Assembly (NCBI GenBank): GCA_035685165.1
Contig: DASRBI010000023.1
Location: forward strand, 124,001-188,000
DNA: 64,000 bases
Direction: 5' to 3'
Source of the DNA: DATFDN01 sp035685165
GTDB taxonomy: Bacteria > Pseudomonadota > Alphaproteobacteria > Acetobacterales > Acetobacteraceae
Shown: positions 50,826 to 59,359 of the stretch, piece after piece
How positions within the stretch are numbered: position 1 is the stretch's first letter
Layout: every line of letters begins with the position of its first letter
Program-made: the position numbers and the translations under genes
Notes under the pieces: generated by a model
Seen by the model: only the letters and a program-made list of their open reading frames with translations
The model's database searches: none
What the model was told of the DNA's origin: nothing

Positions 50826-51356
50826 CTACCGCTCCTGCAAGCGCGGCATCAGCTCCACGAGGTTGCAGGGGCGATGGCGGTTGTCGAGCTGGGAGGCGAG
50901 AATCTCGTCCCAGCCGTCCTTCACCGCGCCGGTGCTGCCGGGGAGCGCGAACAGATAGGTGCCGCCCGCTACCCCGCCGATGGCGCGGGACTGCATCGTG
51001 GAGGTACCGATCTTCTGGTAGCTCAGCATCCTGAACAGTTCCCCGAACCCCTCGATCCGCTTCTCCATCACCCGCTCGAACGCCTCGGGCGTCACGTCGC
51101 GTCCGGTGATGCCGGTGCCGCCCGTGCTGATGACGACATCGATCTCGGGGTCGGCGATCCAGGCCCGCAGGCGGCGTTCGATCAGGTCGGCATCGTCACG
51201 CTCGATTGCGCGGGCGGCGAGGCGGTGCCCGGCGGACTGGATGCGCGCGGCGAGCGTGTCGCCCGAGGTGTCGTTGGCCTCCGTACGGGTGTCGGAAACG
51301 GTCAGCACCGCGATGTTGACCGCAAGGAACGGTCGCGATTGATCTAGCCGGCTCAT
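50826..51356 (-). CDS. moaB: Molybdenum cofactor biosynthesis protein B
   Basis: A 176-residue MoaB/MogA-fold protein acting on molybdopterin (adenylylation) in cofactor synthesis. Family blocks are NIAVLTVSDTRTEANDTSGD, VISTGGTGITGRDVTPEAFE and the ending GTYLFALPGSTGAVKDGWDE. The C-terminal QLDNRHRPCNLVELMPRL is typical of MoaB. It stands alone, convergent with the UPF0280 gene and divergent from the helicase, 3 kb from the molybdenum hydroxylase genes. No other moa or moe gene is in the window. Confidence 0.92.
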   Translation of the reverse strand: MSRLDQSRPFLAVNIAVLTVSDTRTEANDTSGDTLAARIQSAGHRLAARAIERDDADLIERRLRAWIADPEIDVVISTGGTGITGRDVTPEAFERVMEKRIEGFGELFRMLSYQKIGTSTMQSRAIGGVAGGTYLFALPGSTGAVKDGWDEILASQLDNRHRPCNLVELMPRLQER

Positions 51357-51563
51357 GTGACGATATCCCTGGCGCGAGCGCGATTTGCCATGGAGCGGGC
51401 ACGCCGGTCCACACCGCCCGGCCGGCGCCCGCGCGCTTGACTTTCTGGCACTGCCTCTTGATATGCGCGCTGGGCCCGGAACGGGCCCGATCGCGCGCCG
51501 GCGCCGAGGCTAGCGCGCCGGTATCCGTGGCGTAAGCCGCGCTCGCACGCGACTGGGAACAAG

Positions 51564-53084
51564 TTGACCGACACGACGATTGCTATCGCGGACCCGGAAG
51601 GGCACGCGCAAGAGGCGCAACAAGATGACGCCGTGCCCGCCGCTCGCGCGACCTTCCGCGATCTCGGCCTCTCCGAGCCGGTGCTCCGCGCCATCGCGGA
51701 GATGGGATACGAGCATCCGACGCCCATTCAGGAACAGGCGATCCCCTATGTGCTGATGGGGCGCGACGTGCTGGGCGCGGCGCAGACCGGCACCGGCAAG
51801 ACCGCGAGCTTCACCCTGCCGATGCTCGACATCCTGGCGGGCTCGCGCGCGCGGGCGCGGATGCCGCGCAGCCTGATCCTGGAGCCGACGCGCGAGCTGG
51901 CGCTCCAGGTGGCGGAGAACTTCGTCCGCTACGGCAAATACCTGAAGCTCACCCATGCGCTGATCATCGGCGGCGACAGCGTGACCGACCAGCGCGACGT
52001 GCTGATGCGCGGCGTCGATGTGCTGATCGCCACGCCGGGCCGGCTGCTGGACATGTTCGAGCGCGGGCTGATGCTGCTGACGGACGCCAAGATCCTGGTG
52101 ATCGACGAGGCGGACCGGATGCTCGACATGGGGTTCATCCCCGACGTGGAGCGCATCGTCTCGCTGCTACCGCGCGCCCGGCAAACGCTCTTTTTCTCCG
52201 CCACCATGCTGCCGGAGATCCGCCAGCTCGCCGACAAGTTCCTGACCGATCCCAAGGAAATCTCCGTCAGCCGGCCGGCCTCCGTGGCGACGACGATCGT
52301 CGAGGGGCTAGTGGTGGTCTCCGAGCACGACAAGCGCGAGGCCCTGCGGCGGCTGGTGCGGACGCAGAAGGTGCAGAACGCGCTGATCTTCTGCAACCGC
52401 AAGCGCGACGTGGACATCCTGCACCGCTCCCTCGTGCGCCATAAATTCTCGGCCGGCGCCCTGCACGGCGACATGGCACAGCCCGCGCGGTTCGCCACGC
52501 TGGAGAAGTTCAAGGCGGGCGAGCTTCAGCTTCTGGTTTGCAGCGACGTCGCGGCGCGCGGGCTCGACATCGGCGGGCTTTCGCACGTCTTCAATTTCGA
52601 CGTGCCGCATCATGCCGAGGACTATGTGCACCGCATCGGCCGCACCGGCCGCGCCGGGCTGGAGGGGCACGCCTTCACGCTGGCGCTGCCAGACGACAGG
52701 CTGGCGGTGGAGGCGATCGAAAAGCTGATCGGCCATCCCATTCCGCGCATCGAGGTGGAGGGGCTCGATCCGGTGGATTGGGCCGAGGGCGATTCGCGCC
52801 GGCGTCGCCGCGCGCCCCCTGACAGATCCTCGCGGACCAGGGGGAGCGAGGCGAAGGACAGGAAGGGGAGGCAGCAGGACAAGACCGAGCGACCGAGGGC
52901 TGAAGGGCAGCGGCGGCGCGAGGGAACAAAGCCGAGGCATGAGCCGCGCGCCCCCGAACGTGCTGCCGAGCCGGCGCTCGGCGGCTCCGTTCGCGGCTTC
53001 GGCGACGAGGTTCCTGCGTTCATGCTGGTCCGCGCGCGGCCCGCGCGGGGCGGAGCGCGGGCGCAGGTGGAGGAGCAGCCATGA
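51564..53084 (+). CDS. DEAD-box ATP-dependent RNA helicase (RhlE-like)
   Basis: A 506-residue RNA helicase. Visible motifs are Q (TFRDLGLSEPVLRAIAEMGY, PTPIQEQAIP), I (AQTGTGKT), Ia (PTRELALQV), II (VIDEADRMLD, a DEAD box), III (FFSATM), IV (LIFCNRKRDV), V (AARGLDIGG) and VI (HRIGRTGRAG). After residue 410 is a basic, Arg/Lys/Glu-rich tail likely to bind RNA. It starts at TTG 51564 (GGGAACAAG upstream); no ATG or GTG fits the Q motif. Its stop overlaps the glutaryl-CoA dehydrogenase start by 4 nt, an odd functional pairing. Confidence 0.9.
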   Translation: MTDTTIAIADPEGHAQEAQQDDAVPAARATFRDLGLSEPVLRAIAEMGYEHPTPIQEQAIPYVLMGRDVLGAAQTGTGKTASFTLPMLDILAGSRARARMPRSLILEPTRELALQVAENFVRYGKYLKLTHALIIGGDSVTDQRDVLMRGVDVLIATPGRLLDMFERGLMLLTDAKILVIDEADRMLDMGFIPDVERIVSLLPRARQTLFFSATMLPEIRQLADKFLTDPKEISVSRPASVATTIVEGLVVVSEHDKREALRRLVRTQKVQNALIFCNRKRDVDILHRSLVRHKFSAGALHGDMAQPARFATLEKFKAGELQLLVCSDVAARGLDIGGLSHVFNFDVPHHAEDYVHRIGRTGRAGLEGHAFTLALPDDRLAVEAIEKLIGHPIPRIEVEGLDPVDWAEGDSRRRRRAPPDRSSRTRGSEAKDRKGRQQDKTERPRAEGQRRREGTKPRHEPRAPERAAEPALGGSVRGFGDEVPAFMLVRARPARGGARAQVEEQP

Positions 53085-54292
53085 ACGTCGCTAGCGCGCC
53101 CAAGCAGAAGAGCCACTTCACCTCGTTCAAGTGGGACGACGCTCTACGGCTGGATGACCAGCTCACCGATGACGAGCGCGCCATCCGCGACGCCGCCCAT
53201 GCCTACTGCCAGGAGAAGCTCTTTCCGCGCGTGCTGGAGGCGAACCGGCACGAGAAGTTCGACCGCGCCATCATGAACGAGATGGGCGAGATGGGCTTTC
53301 TCGGCGCCACGCTGGAAGGCTATGGCTGCGCCGGTGTGAACTATGTCTCCTACGGGCTGATCGCCCGTGAGGTGGAGCGTGTCGATTCCGGCTACCGCTC
53401 GGCCTTCTCGGTGCAGTCCTCACTGGTGATGTATCCGATCTACGATTTCGGCTCGGAGGAGCAGCGGCAGAAATACCTGCCCAAGCTTCGCTCGGGCGAG
53501 TTCGTCGGCTGCTTCGGCCTGACCGAACCGGATGCCGGGTCCGATCCGGCCTCGATGCGCTCGCGGGCGCGCAAGGTGGATGGCGGCTACATCCTCAACG
53601 GGTCGAAGACCTGGATCACCAACTCGCCGCTCGCCGACGTGCTCGTGGTATGGGCGAAGGACGAGGCGGGCGACATCCGGGGCTTCATCCTGGAGCGCGG
53701 GATGAAGGGACTGGAGACGCCGAAGATCGAAGGCAAATTCAGCCTGCGCGCCAGTGTGACCGGGATGATCATGATGGCGGACGTGTTCGTGCCCGATGCG
53801 AATGTGCTGCCGAACGTGAAGGGCCTGCGCGGCCCGTTCTCCTGCCTCAACAATGCCCGTTACGGCATCGCCTGGGGGGCGCTCGGCGCGGCCGAGTTCT
53901 GCTGGATGGCAGCGCGCGAGTACACCATGCAGCGGATGATGTTCGGCCGCCCGCTCGCGGCCACCCAGCTCATCCAGAAGAAGCTCGCCGACATGCAGAC
54001 CGAGATCACGCTCGGGTTGCAATCGGTGCTGCGCCTGGGGCGGCTGATCGACGCCGACAACGCCGCCCCTGAGATGATCTCGCTCTGCAAGCGCAACTCC
54101 TGCGGCAAGGCGCTGGAGATCGCGCGCACCGCGCGCGACATGCACGGCGGCAACGGCATCGCCGACGAGTACCACGTGATCCGCCATGTGATGAACCTGG
54201 AGGCGGTGAACACCTACGAGGGCACCCACGACGTCCACGCCCTGATCCTCGGGCGGGCGCAGACCGGGCTCAACGCGTTCGGCAACGCCTGA
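53081..54292 (+). CDS. gcdH: Glutaryl-CoA dehydrogenase
   Basis: A 403-residue FAD-dependent acyl-CoA dehydrogenase converting glutaryl-CoA to crotonyl-CoA and CO2. FKWDDALRLDDQLTDDERAI at the N-terminus, GCFGLTEPDAGSDPASM and NGSKTWITNSPLADV are family blocks. TYEGTHDVHALILGRAQTG near the end carries the catalytic glutamate (Glu380) in the context characteristic of GcdH rather than other acyl-CoA dehydrogenases. It serves lysine, tryptophan or glutarate breakdown. Its position 3 kb from a predicted nicotinate-type ring-cleavage locus makes it a candidate for handling glutarate from that pathway. Confidence 0.92.
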   Translation: MNVASAPKQKSHFTSFKWDDALRLDDQLTDDERAIRDAAHAYCQEKLFPRVLEANRHEKFDRAIMNEMGEMGFLGATLEGYGCAGVNYVSYGLIAREVERVDSGYRSAFSVQSSLVMYPIYDFGSEEQRQKYLPKLRSGEFVGCFGLTEPDAGSDPASMRSRARKVDGGYILNGSKTWITNSPLADVLVVWAKDEAGDIRGFILERGMKGLETPKIEGKFSLRASVTGMIMMADVFVPDANVLPNVKGLRGPFSCLNNARYGIAWGALGAAEFCWMAAREYTMQRMMFGRPLAATQLIQKKLADMQTEITLGLQSVLRLGRLIDADNAAPEMISLCKRNSCGKALEIARTARDMHGGNGIADEYHVIRHVMNLEAVNTYEGTHDVHALILGRAQTGLNAFGNA

Positions 54293-54376
54293 TCCCTGTC
54301 ACGCATCTGACGTTTGCCTCGCGGGTTCCGCCCAAGGTGAAACCGCCGAATCGCCAGACGGGAGTCCGAGTCGCCG

Positions 54377-55870
54377 ATGCCCTTCGTGCCGCCCAAGGGA
54401 GTGCCCCGCTGCGCCGTGGTCGATCTCGGGTCGAACTCGGTGCGGCTGGTCGTCTATGAGGGGCTGCGCCGCAATCCGGTCGCCATTTTCAACGAGAAGG
54501 CAGTGCCGCGGCTCGGACGGGGGCTGCAGAAGACCGGACGGCTGAGCGCGCAGGCGACCGCCGAAACGGCGATGGTGCTGCGCCGCTATCACGCGGTTGC
54601 TCGCGCGATGGGCGCGGACACGATCGAGGTGCTCGCAACCGCGGCGGTGCGCGACGCCGCCAATGGCGCGGCGTTCGTGGCTGAGCTGGAGAAAGAGCTT
54701 CCGGGCGTGACGATCCGCGTCCTGCCTGGGGGGCAGGAGGCGGCGCTCTCCGCCCTCGGTGTGCTGTGCGGCATTCCGGGCGCGGACGGAGTGCTGGCCG
54801 ACATCGGCGGCGGCTCGCTCGAACTGGTGCAGCTCGAGAATGGACGGCCCGGCACCGCCTCGCAGACGCTGCGGCTCGGCGTGATCCGGCTGGCGGAGCG
54901 CGCGGGCGGCGATCCGGCGGTGGCGGGCGACCTGGCCGATGCCGATCTTCAAGCGGTCCCGTGGCTCGCCCAAGGGGCGGGACGGGGCCTCTATCTCGTC
55001 GGCGGGGCGTGGCGGGCGCTGGCGCGGCTGCACATGCACGAGACCGCCTATCCGCTGCACATGGTCCATCAATACGCGATCGGGCGCGAGGAGGCGAAGG
55101 CGCTGGCGATCATGGTGGGCGGCGCGACGAAGCGTGCCCTCGAGCGCATGCCGGGCGTGCCGCGCCGGCGGATCGAAGACCTCCCGTTCGCCGCGGTGGT
55201 GCTGCGACGCCTGTTGCGTGCCACCGGTGCGGCGCGCGTGGTGTTCAGCGCGAGCGGCCTGCGCGAGGGCTGGTACATGGGCCAGCTCCCCGAGCCCATT
55301 CGCGATCAGGACCCGCTGATTTCTACCGGGCAGGACTATGCGCGCCGGCTTGGCCGCGATCCGGACTTCCCGCCGCACCTGATTGCCTGGACCGCGGTGC
55401 TGTTCGCGGACGAGACGCCGGTGCAGCGGCGTCTGCGGGAGGCGCTTTGCTGGATGAGCGATCTCGGCAGCCGCGATCATCCCGAATACCGGGCCGAGCA
55501 GGCGTTCTGGCGCGTGCTGCGCCAGCCGGGGATCGCGCTCGATCATGCGGCCCGCGGGTTCCTCGCGCTGGCGGTGGCGATCCGCTACGAGATGGAGCCC
55601 GACGCCGAGGTGCTGCGCTCGGCGCGGCTGCTGCTCGATGTGGCCGCAACGCACCGGGCGGAAATCCTCGGCACGGCGCTACGCCTCGCCTATACGCTTT
55701 CGGCCGGTACGCCCGATCTCTTGGCGGCGACCTCCCTCGCGGTGGAAGGGCGCCAGCTGGTGCTGACGCTCGACGAGGCGCGCGGGGTGTTCGCAGGCGA
55801 GAGCATCATCCGCCGCCTGGAGCGGCTGGCCGAGGCGATGGGACTGCAGGGGGTGGTGCGGACGGGGTGA
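54377..55870 (+). CDS. Ppx/GppA-family exopolyphosphatase
   Basis: A 497-residue enzyme of the ASKHA phosphatase superfamily, hydrolysing polyphosphate ends and/or pppGpp. Phosphate-1 motif is CAVVDLGSNSVRLVVYEG and phosphate-2 VLADIGGGSLELVQL; ATAAVRDAANGAAFVAELEK lies between them. A C-terminal helical region from about 310 to 497 follows, as in long Ppx proteins (HD-like domain without an obvious HD pair). It begins 84 nt after gcdH. An A-type palindrome lies just after its stop, between it and the convergent decarboxylase gene. Confidence 0.88.
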   Translation: MPFVPPKGVPRCAVVDLGSNSVRLVVYEGLRRNPVAIFNEKAVPRLGRGLQKTGRLSAQATAETAMVLRRYHAVARAMGADTIEVLATAAVRDAANGAAFVAELEKELPGVTIRVLPGGQEAALSALGVLCGIPGADGVLADIGGGSLELVQLENGRPGTASQTLRLGVIRLAERAGGDPAVAGDLADADLQAVPWLAQGAGRGLYLVGGAWRALARLHMHETAYPLHMVHQYAIGREEAKALAIMVGGATKRALERMPGVPRRRIEDLPFAAVVLRRLLRATGAARVVFSASGLREGWYMGQLPEPIRDQDPLISTGQDYARRLGRDPDFPPHLIAWTAVLFADETPVQRRLREALCWMSDLGSRDHPEYRAEQAFWRVLRQPGIALDHAARGFLALAVAIRYEMEPDAEVLRSARLLLDVAATHRAEILGTALRLAYTLSAGTPDLLAATSLAVEGRQLVLTLDEARGVFAGESIIRRLERLAEAMGLQGVVRTG

Positions 55871-55909
55871 GGCAACGCGGGTGCCGGCCCGCACTCCTCC
55901 CCGCTGGCC

Positions 55910-55930
55910 CCCCTCCCGCAAGGAGAGGGG
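55910..55930. repeat. Palindromic repeat, family A, copy 3
   Basis: CCCCTC (55910-55915) and GAGGGG (55925-55930) flank the family loop CCGCAAGGA; the outer flank AACCTT is retained. It lies between convergent ppx and odc, consistent with a bidirectional terminator. Confidence 0.6.
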
Positions 55931-55951
55931 AACCTTCGCCTGGTGGCAGGG

Positions 55952-57082
55952 TCAGACGTAGTGTTCGGCGAGCGGGGCGAAGCCGTTGAAACCCTGGCTG
56001 GCGTAGGTCGCCACATAGGCGCCGGTCGAGAGCAGCTGCACCCGGTCGCCGCTCGTCAGAGCGAGCGGCAGGCGGTAGTTGGCGTGCTCGTACATGATGT
56101 CGGCGCCGTCGCAGGTCGGGCCGGCGATGGCGACGGGCCCGCAGGGGCCGCCGTCGTGCGGGGTGGCGATGCGGTACTTGATCGCCTCGCCCTCGGTCTC
56201 CGCCAGGCCGCCGAAGCGGCCGATGTCGAGATAGACCCAGCGGACCGGATCGGTCGGGTCGCGCCGGCTGACCAGCACGACCTCCGCGCTCACCACGCCC
56301 GCATCGGCTACCAGGCACCTTCCGGGCTCGACGACCATTTCGGGCAGCGCGTTACCGAAAGCGTCCGTCATCGCGCGCATGATGGTGCCGGCGAAATCGT
56401 CGAGCTCCGGCACCTCGTCGCGATAGCGCGTGGGGAAGCCGCCGCCGAGATTCATCATGCGGAGCTTGACCCCGGCCTCGGTGAGGTCGGTGAACAGCAT
56501 GCCGACCTTGGCAATCGCCGCGTCATAGGCGCGCGTCGTCGTCTGCTGGCTGCCGACATGGAAGGAAAGCCCATACGGATCGAGCCCGCGCGCACCCGCG
56601 CGCAGCATGAGCCGCTTGGCGTTCTCGACCGTGGTGCCGAACTTGCGTGAGAGCGGCCAATCGGCGCCGGCGTTCTCCACCAGCACGCGGCAATAGACCC
56701 GCGCGCCTGGGGCGTTGCGGGCGAGCTTGTCCAGCTCCTCGTCGGAATCGAAGGCGAACAGAGTGACGCCAGCCTCGTGCGCGCGGCGGATGGCGGTGGC
56801 CTTCTTGATCGTGTTGCCGAAACTGATGGCCGACGGCGCGGCACCCGCAGCGAGACAGGCCGACACCTCCTCGAAGCTCGCGGCATCGAAGGAGCTGCCG
56901 AGCGCCGCCAGCCGCGCGAGCACCGGGGCGGCAGGGTTGGCCTTCACGGCGTAATAGATGCGGGCGAGCGGAAGCGCGCGCCGAAGCGCACGGTAATTGG
57001 CCTCAACACGGTCCAGGTCGAACACCAGGCACGGCGTTGCCGGCTGATGGTCGGCCAGGAATCGGGCGATTTTCGGGGTCAT
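55952..57082 (-). CDS. Type III-fold ornithine (lysine/ornithine) decarboxylase
   Basis: A 376-residue PLP-dependent decarboxylase making putrescine from ornithine, possibly also cadaverine from lysine. The PLP lysine is in IYYAVKANP near residue 48. GLDPYGLSFHVGSQQT and MNLGGGFPTRY are further barrel motifs, and VEPGRCLVADAG is the phosphate-binding region. GPTCDGADIMYE holds the active-site Cys/Asp of the ornithine-decarboxylase group. The length is typical of the alphaproteobacterial enzyme sometimes called SpeF or Odc. It has a 324-nt upstream gap with two strong hairpins. Convergent with ppx. Confidence 0.9.
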   Translation of the reverse strand: MTPKIARFLADHQPATPCLVFDLDRVEANYRALRRALPLARIYYAVKANPAAPVLARLAALGSSFDAASFEEVSACLAAGAAPSAISFGNTIKKATAIRRAHEAGVTLFAFDSDEELDKLARNAPGARVYCRVLVENAGADWPLSRKFGTTVENAKRLMLRAGARGLDPYGLSFHVGSQQTTTRAYDAAIAKVGMLFTDLTEAGVKLRMMNLGGGFPTRYRDEVPELDDFAGTIMRAMTDAFGNALPEMVVEPGRCLVADAGVVSAEVVLVSRRDPTDPVRWVYLDIGRFGGLAETEGEAIKYRIATPHDGGPCGPVAIAGPTCDGADIMYEHANYRLPLALTSGDRVQLLSTGAYVATYASQGFNGFAPLAEHYV

Positions 57083-57231
57083 CGCACCGAGCCTCCCTTC
57101 CAGGCGTCCGCCTGTAACGGCGACGGACGGAGTTGACGAAACGGTCGAACGAACCAGCGACCTAAGCGAGTTGCCAGAACGCTTGACGTCGTTGCGTAAC
57201 CCCAGAGGGCCAGAGGCACGTGCGTTGCTGC

Positions 57232-57299
57232 GTAGGGGCCGCAGATAGGGCCCCTACCCCCTTGGTGCAAGCCCTAATTTCCGCAGAGGCAACGGAAAT
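57232..57299 (-). promoter_or_regulatory. Structured leader region of the ornithine decarboxylase gene
   Basis: Two stable hairpins lie in the 324-bp gap upstream of the decarboxylase (57083-57406). Reading in its sense, ATTTCCG and CGGAAAT (57299-57277) form a 7-bp stem with a 9-nt loop; then GTAGGGGCC and GGCCCCTAC (57257-57232) form a 9-bp stem with an 8-nt loop. Neither is followed by a T run. Alphaproteobacterial genes of this type are known to carry a structured 5' leader (the speF motif), and the position and length fit. I cannot confirm the consensus by eye. The rest of the gap shows nothing else I can name. Confidence 0.45.
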
Positions 57300-57406
57300 G
57301 CTGTCCGAACCGGCTCGGTTGCGACGACCTACCGATGGCTTCTGACCGTCATGGCCGGGCGTGACGCTGAGATCTGCGGGTCGGAAGTGCGACCTAGCCA
57401 TAGGGC

Positions 57407-57676
57407 TCAGGGCAGGGGCGCGTGGCAGCCGGGCTTCGGGGTGAAAGTCGCGCAGCGGGAGACGAGCACCGGGTCTTGCCCGAGTTCGAGCGCCCGGCGG
57501 TTCGCCGGCGTGCCGGCGATCGCCGCCGAGCGCGGAGCGGTGAAAGACGGCGAGTCGAGCGGCTCGCCCATCGAGGTCGTGGTGTCATTGGCGATCGCAT
57601 TGCCGCCGCCGCGGCTGGCCGCGAGCGCAGGGGTCGTGACCGAGAGCACGACGAGAGCGAACAGCAGCGGGCGCAT
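57407..57676 (-). CDS. Small exported protein of unknown function
   Basis: An 89-residue protein with a clear signal peptide, MRPLLFALVVLSVTTPALA, cleaved before ASRGGGN. The mature ~70 residues contain two cysteines near the end (SRCATFTPKPGCHAPLP) that could form a disulfide, and no known domain. The ATG at 57676 has an excellent ribosome-binding site (GGAGGAGG). Its stop is about 150 bp upstream of the hairpin region of the decarboxylase leader. It diverges from a broken CBS-domain gene. No function can be assigned. Confidence 0.65.
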   Translation of the reverse strand: MRPLLFALVVLSVTTPALAASRGGGNAIANDTTTSMGEPLDSPSFTAPRSAAIAGTPANRRALELGQDPVLVSRCATFTPKPGCHAPLP

Positions 57677-57756
57677 GGAAGCCTCCTCCAATGGTGCCGA
57701 TCTGGGTTCGGCGCGCCGGGCCGGCAACCTTTCGTTTCGCCTCTCGTTCCGGCGCC

Positions 57757-58193
57757 ATGGACTTGGTTCACGCCTTGATCGGGCACGGCACGCCGAGGCA
57801 GATCACCTGGTGGTATGAGGCACTGCTTGAGCCGGAGGCGCGGATAATCTCGGTCGCCGCAACTTACCCGATGGTCCTTCACCAATTTGTCGGAAAATCC
57901 CGGCCGCTCTATGTCATCGACGAAAACGGGCGACTGGCGGGCCGCATCCTGGCGCAGGATGCTGCTTCTGCCCGGCGCTGACGCGCGTGCTGTCGATGTC
58001 GGCGGCGGGTGATCTCATGCGTCCGGTGGCAGGCCTGCCGCCCGATCTTTCCGAAGCGGAGGCGCGCGCCCGGCGCGCCGCGGAGCCGTGCCGGGAGCTT
58101 CCGGTCGTCGCTTCTCAGTCCGGACGGCTGATCGGCGTGGCGGCGGCCGTTCCCCATGGTGGAACCGCGGCTTATGATCGCGGCGCAGTCTGA
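57757..58193 (+). pseudogene. Broken CBS-domain gene, frameshifted C-terminal remnant
   Basis: Two adjacent frames together give one CBS pair. Frame 1 (57757-57981) has VAATYPMVLHQFVGKSRPLY, then VIDENGRLAGRILAQDAASA and a stop. Frame 2 resumes before 57987 with AGDLMRPVAGLPPDLSEAEA and ELPVVASQSGRLIGVA, the second CBS motif. The frame changes near 57965-57980. Such CBS pairs cap ClC-type chloride channels or MgtE-like proteins, but the membrane part is absent, so the gene is both 5'-truncated and frameshifted. Identity beyond the CBS domains is uncertain. Confidence 0.6.
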
Positions 58194-58203
58194 AAGACAC
58201 GCC

Positions 58204-59355
58204 ATGACCGAACGCTATCTGCGGAGCGGCATCTTCCTTGCCCCGTTCCACGCGCTCGACGAGAACCCGACGCTCGCGCTGGAGCGCGACTTGGAACTCG
58301 TCCAGCATCTCGACCGGCTCGGCTACAACGAGGCCTGGATCGGCGAGCACCATTCCGGCGGGTTCGAGATCATCGCCTCGCCCGAGGTGTTCATCGCCGC
58401 CGCCGCCGAGCGCACCCGTCACATCAGGCTCGGCACCGGGGTGGCATCGCTGCCCTACCATAACCCGTTCATCCTGGCCGACCGGATGGTCCAGCTCGAC
58501 CACATGACGCGCGGGCGGGCGATGTTCGGTGTAGGCCCCGGCGCGCTCGTGCACGATGCGAAGAAGATCGGCGTCGCCGCCGCCGACCAGCGGCGGATGA
58601 TGAACGAGAGCCTGGACGTGATCGTGCGGCTGCTGCACGGCGAGACGGTGGATGCGCGCACCGACTGGTTCCACCTGGACGGCGCGCGGCTACAACTGCC
58701 CTGCTACACGCAGCCGGTGATGGAGCTGGCGGTCGCCGCCTCGCGCTCGCCGGTCGGCGCGCTGGCGGCGGGGCGGCACGGGATCGGGATGCTGTCGATC
58801 GGCGGCACCTCGCCCGAGGCGATGCTGCATCACGCTAACAACTGGCGCATCTACGCCGATCAGGCGCAGAAGCAAGGCAAGCTCGCCGACCGGGGCAACT
58901 GGCGGCTGGTGACGCTGCTGCATGTCGCCGAAACGCGCGACCAGGCGCGCGAGAACGTGCGTTTCGGGCTGGAGGCGTTCGCCCAGTATTTCCGCGATGT
59001 GGCAACGTTCCCGATCGTGCCGCCGGGCATCACCGATGCCTATGAGTACCTGCTCGAGACAAAATCCGCCTGCATCGGCACACCGCAGGACGCGATCGAT
59101 TACATCGAGACGCTTTATGCGGGCTGCGGCGGGTTCGGAGTGATCACCGAGCTTGCCCATAACTGGGCCGACTGGGAGGCGACCAAGCGGCATTACGAGC
59201 TGATGGCGCGCTTCGTTCACCCGCATTTCCAGGGCAGCCGCGCGCTACGCGTGTCGAGCTACGAATTCGCCCGCGAGCATGGCGAGCTGTTCCGCGCGCA
59301 AAGCCAGGCCGCGGTGCAGGCCGAGATCGATAAGATTAAGCGCGCCGCGGAGTAG
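58204..59355 (+). CDS. Luciferase-like (LLM class) flavin-dependent monooxygenase
   Basis: A 383-residue bacterial-luciferase-fold oxidoreductase using reduced flavin and oxygen. MTERYLRSGIFLAPFHALDE at the start, LGYNEAWIGEHHSGGFEIIA, LGTGVASLPYHNPFILADRM and LDHMTRGRAMFGVGPGALVH are family blocks. GGTSPEAMLHHANNW and the length resemble limonene 1,2-monooxygenase-like annotations. ATG 58204 places the first strand correctly; an upstream ATG at 58156 reads through the pseudogene region. The MFS transporter follows immediately, so product or substrate export is possible. Confidence 0.88.
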   Translation: MTERYLRSGIFLAPFHALDENPTLALERDLELVQHLDRLGYNEAWIGEHHSGGFEIIASPEVFIAAAAERTRHIRLGTGVASLPYHNPFILADRMVQLDHMTRGRAMFGVGPGALVHDAKKIGVAAADQRRMMNESLDVIVRLLHGETVDARTDWFHLDGARLQLPCYTQPVMELAVAASRSPVGALAAGRHGIGMLSIGGTSPEAMLHHANNWRIYADQAQKQGKLADRGNWRLVTLLHVAETRDQARENVRFGLEAFAQYFRDVATFPIVPPGITDAYEYLLETKSACIGTPQDAIDYIETLYAGCGGFGVITELAHNWADWEATKRHYELMARFVHPHFQGSRALRVSSYEFAREHGELFRAQSQAAVQAEIDKIKRAAE

Positions 59356-59359
59356 GAGC

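Noticed and set aside
57232..57257. Rho-independent terminator downstream of the small exported gene
   Set aside because: The stem has no T run on either strand, so a leader structure for the decarboxylase is preferred.
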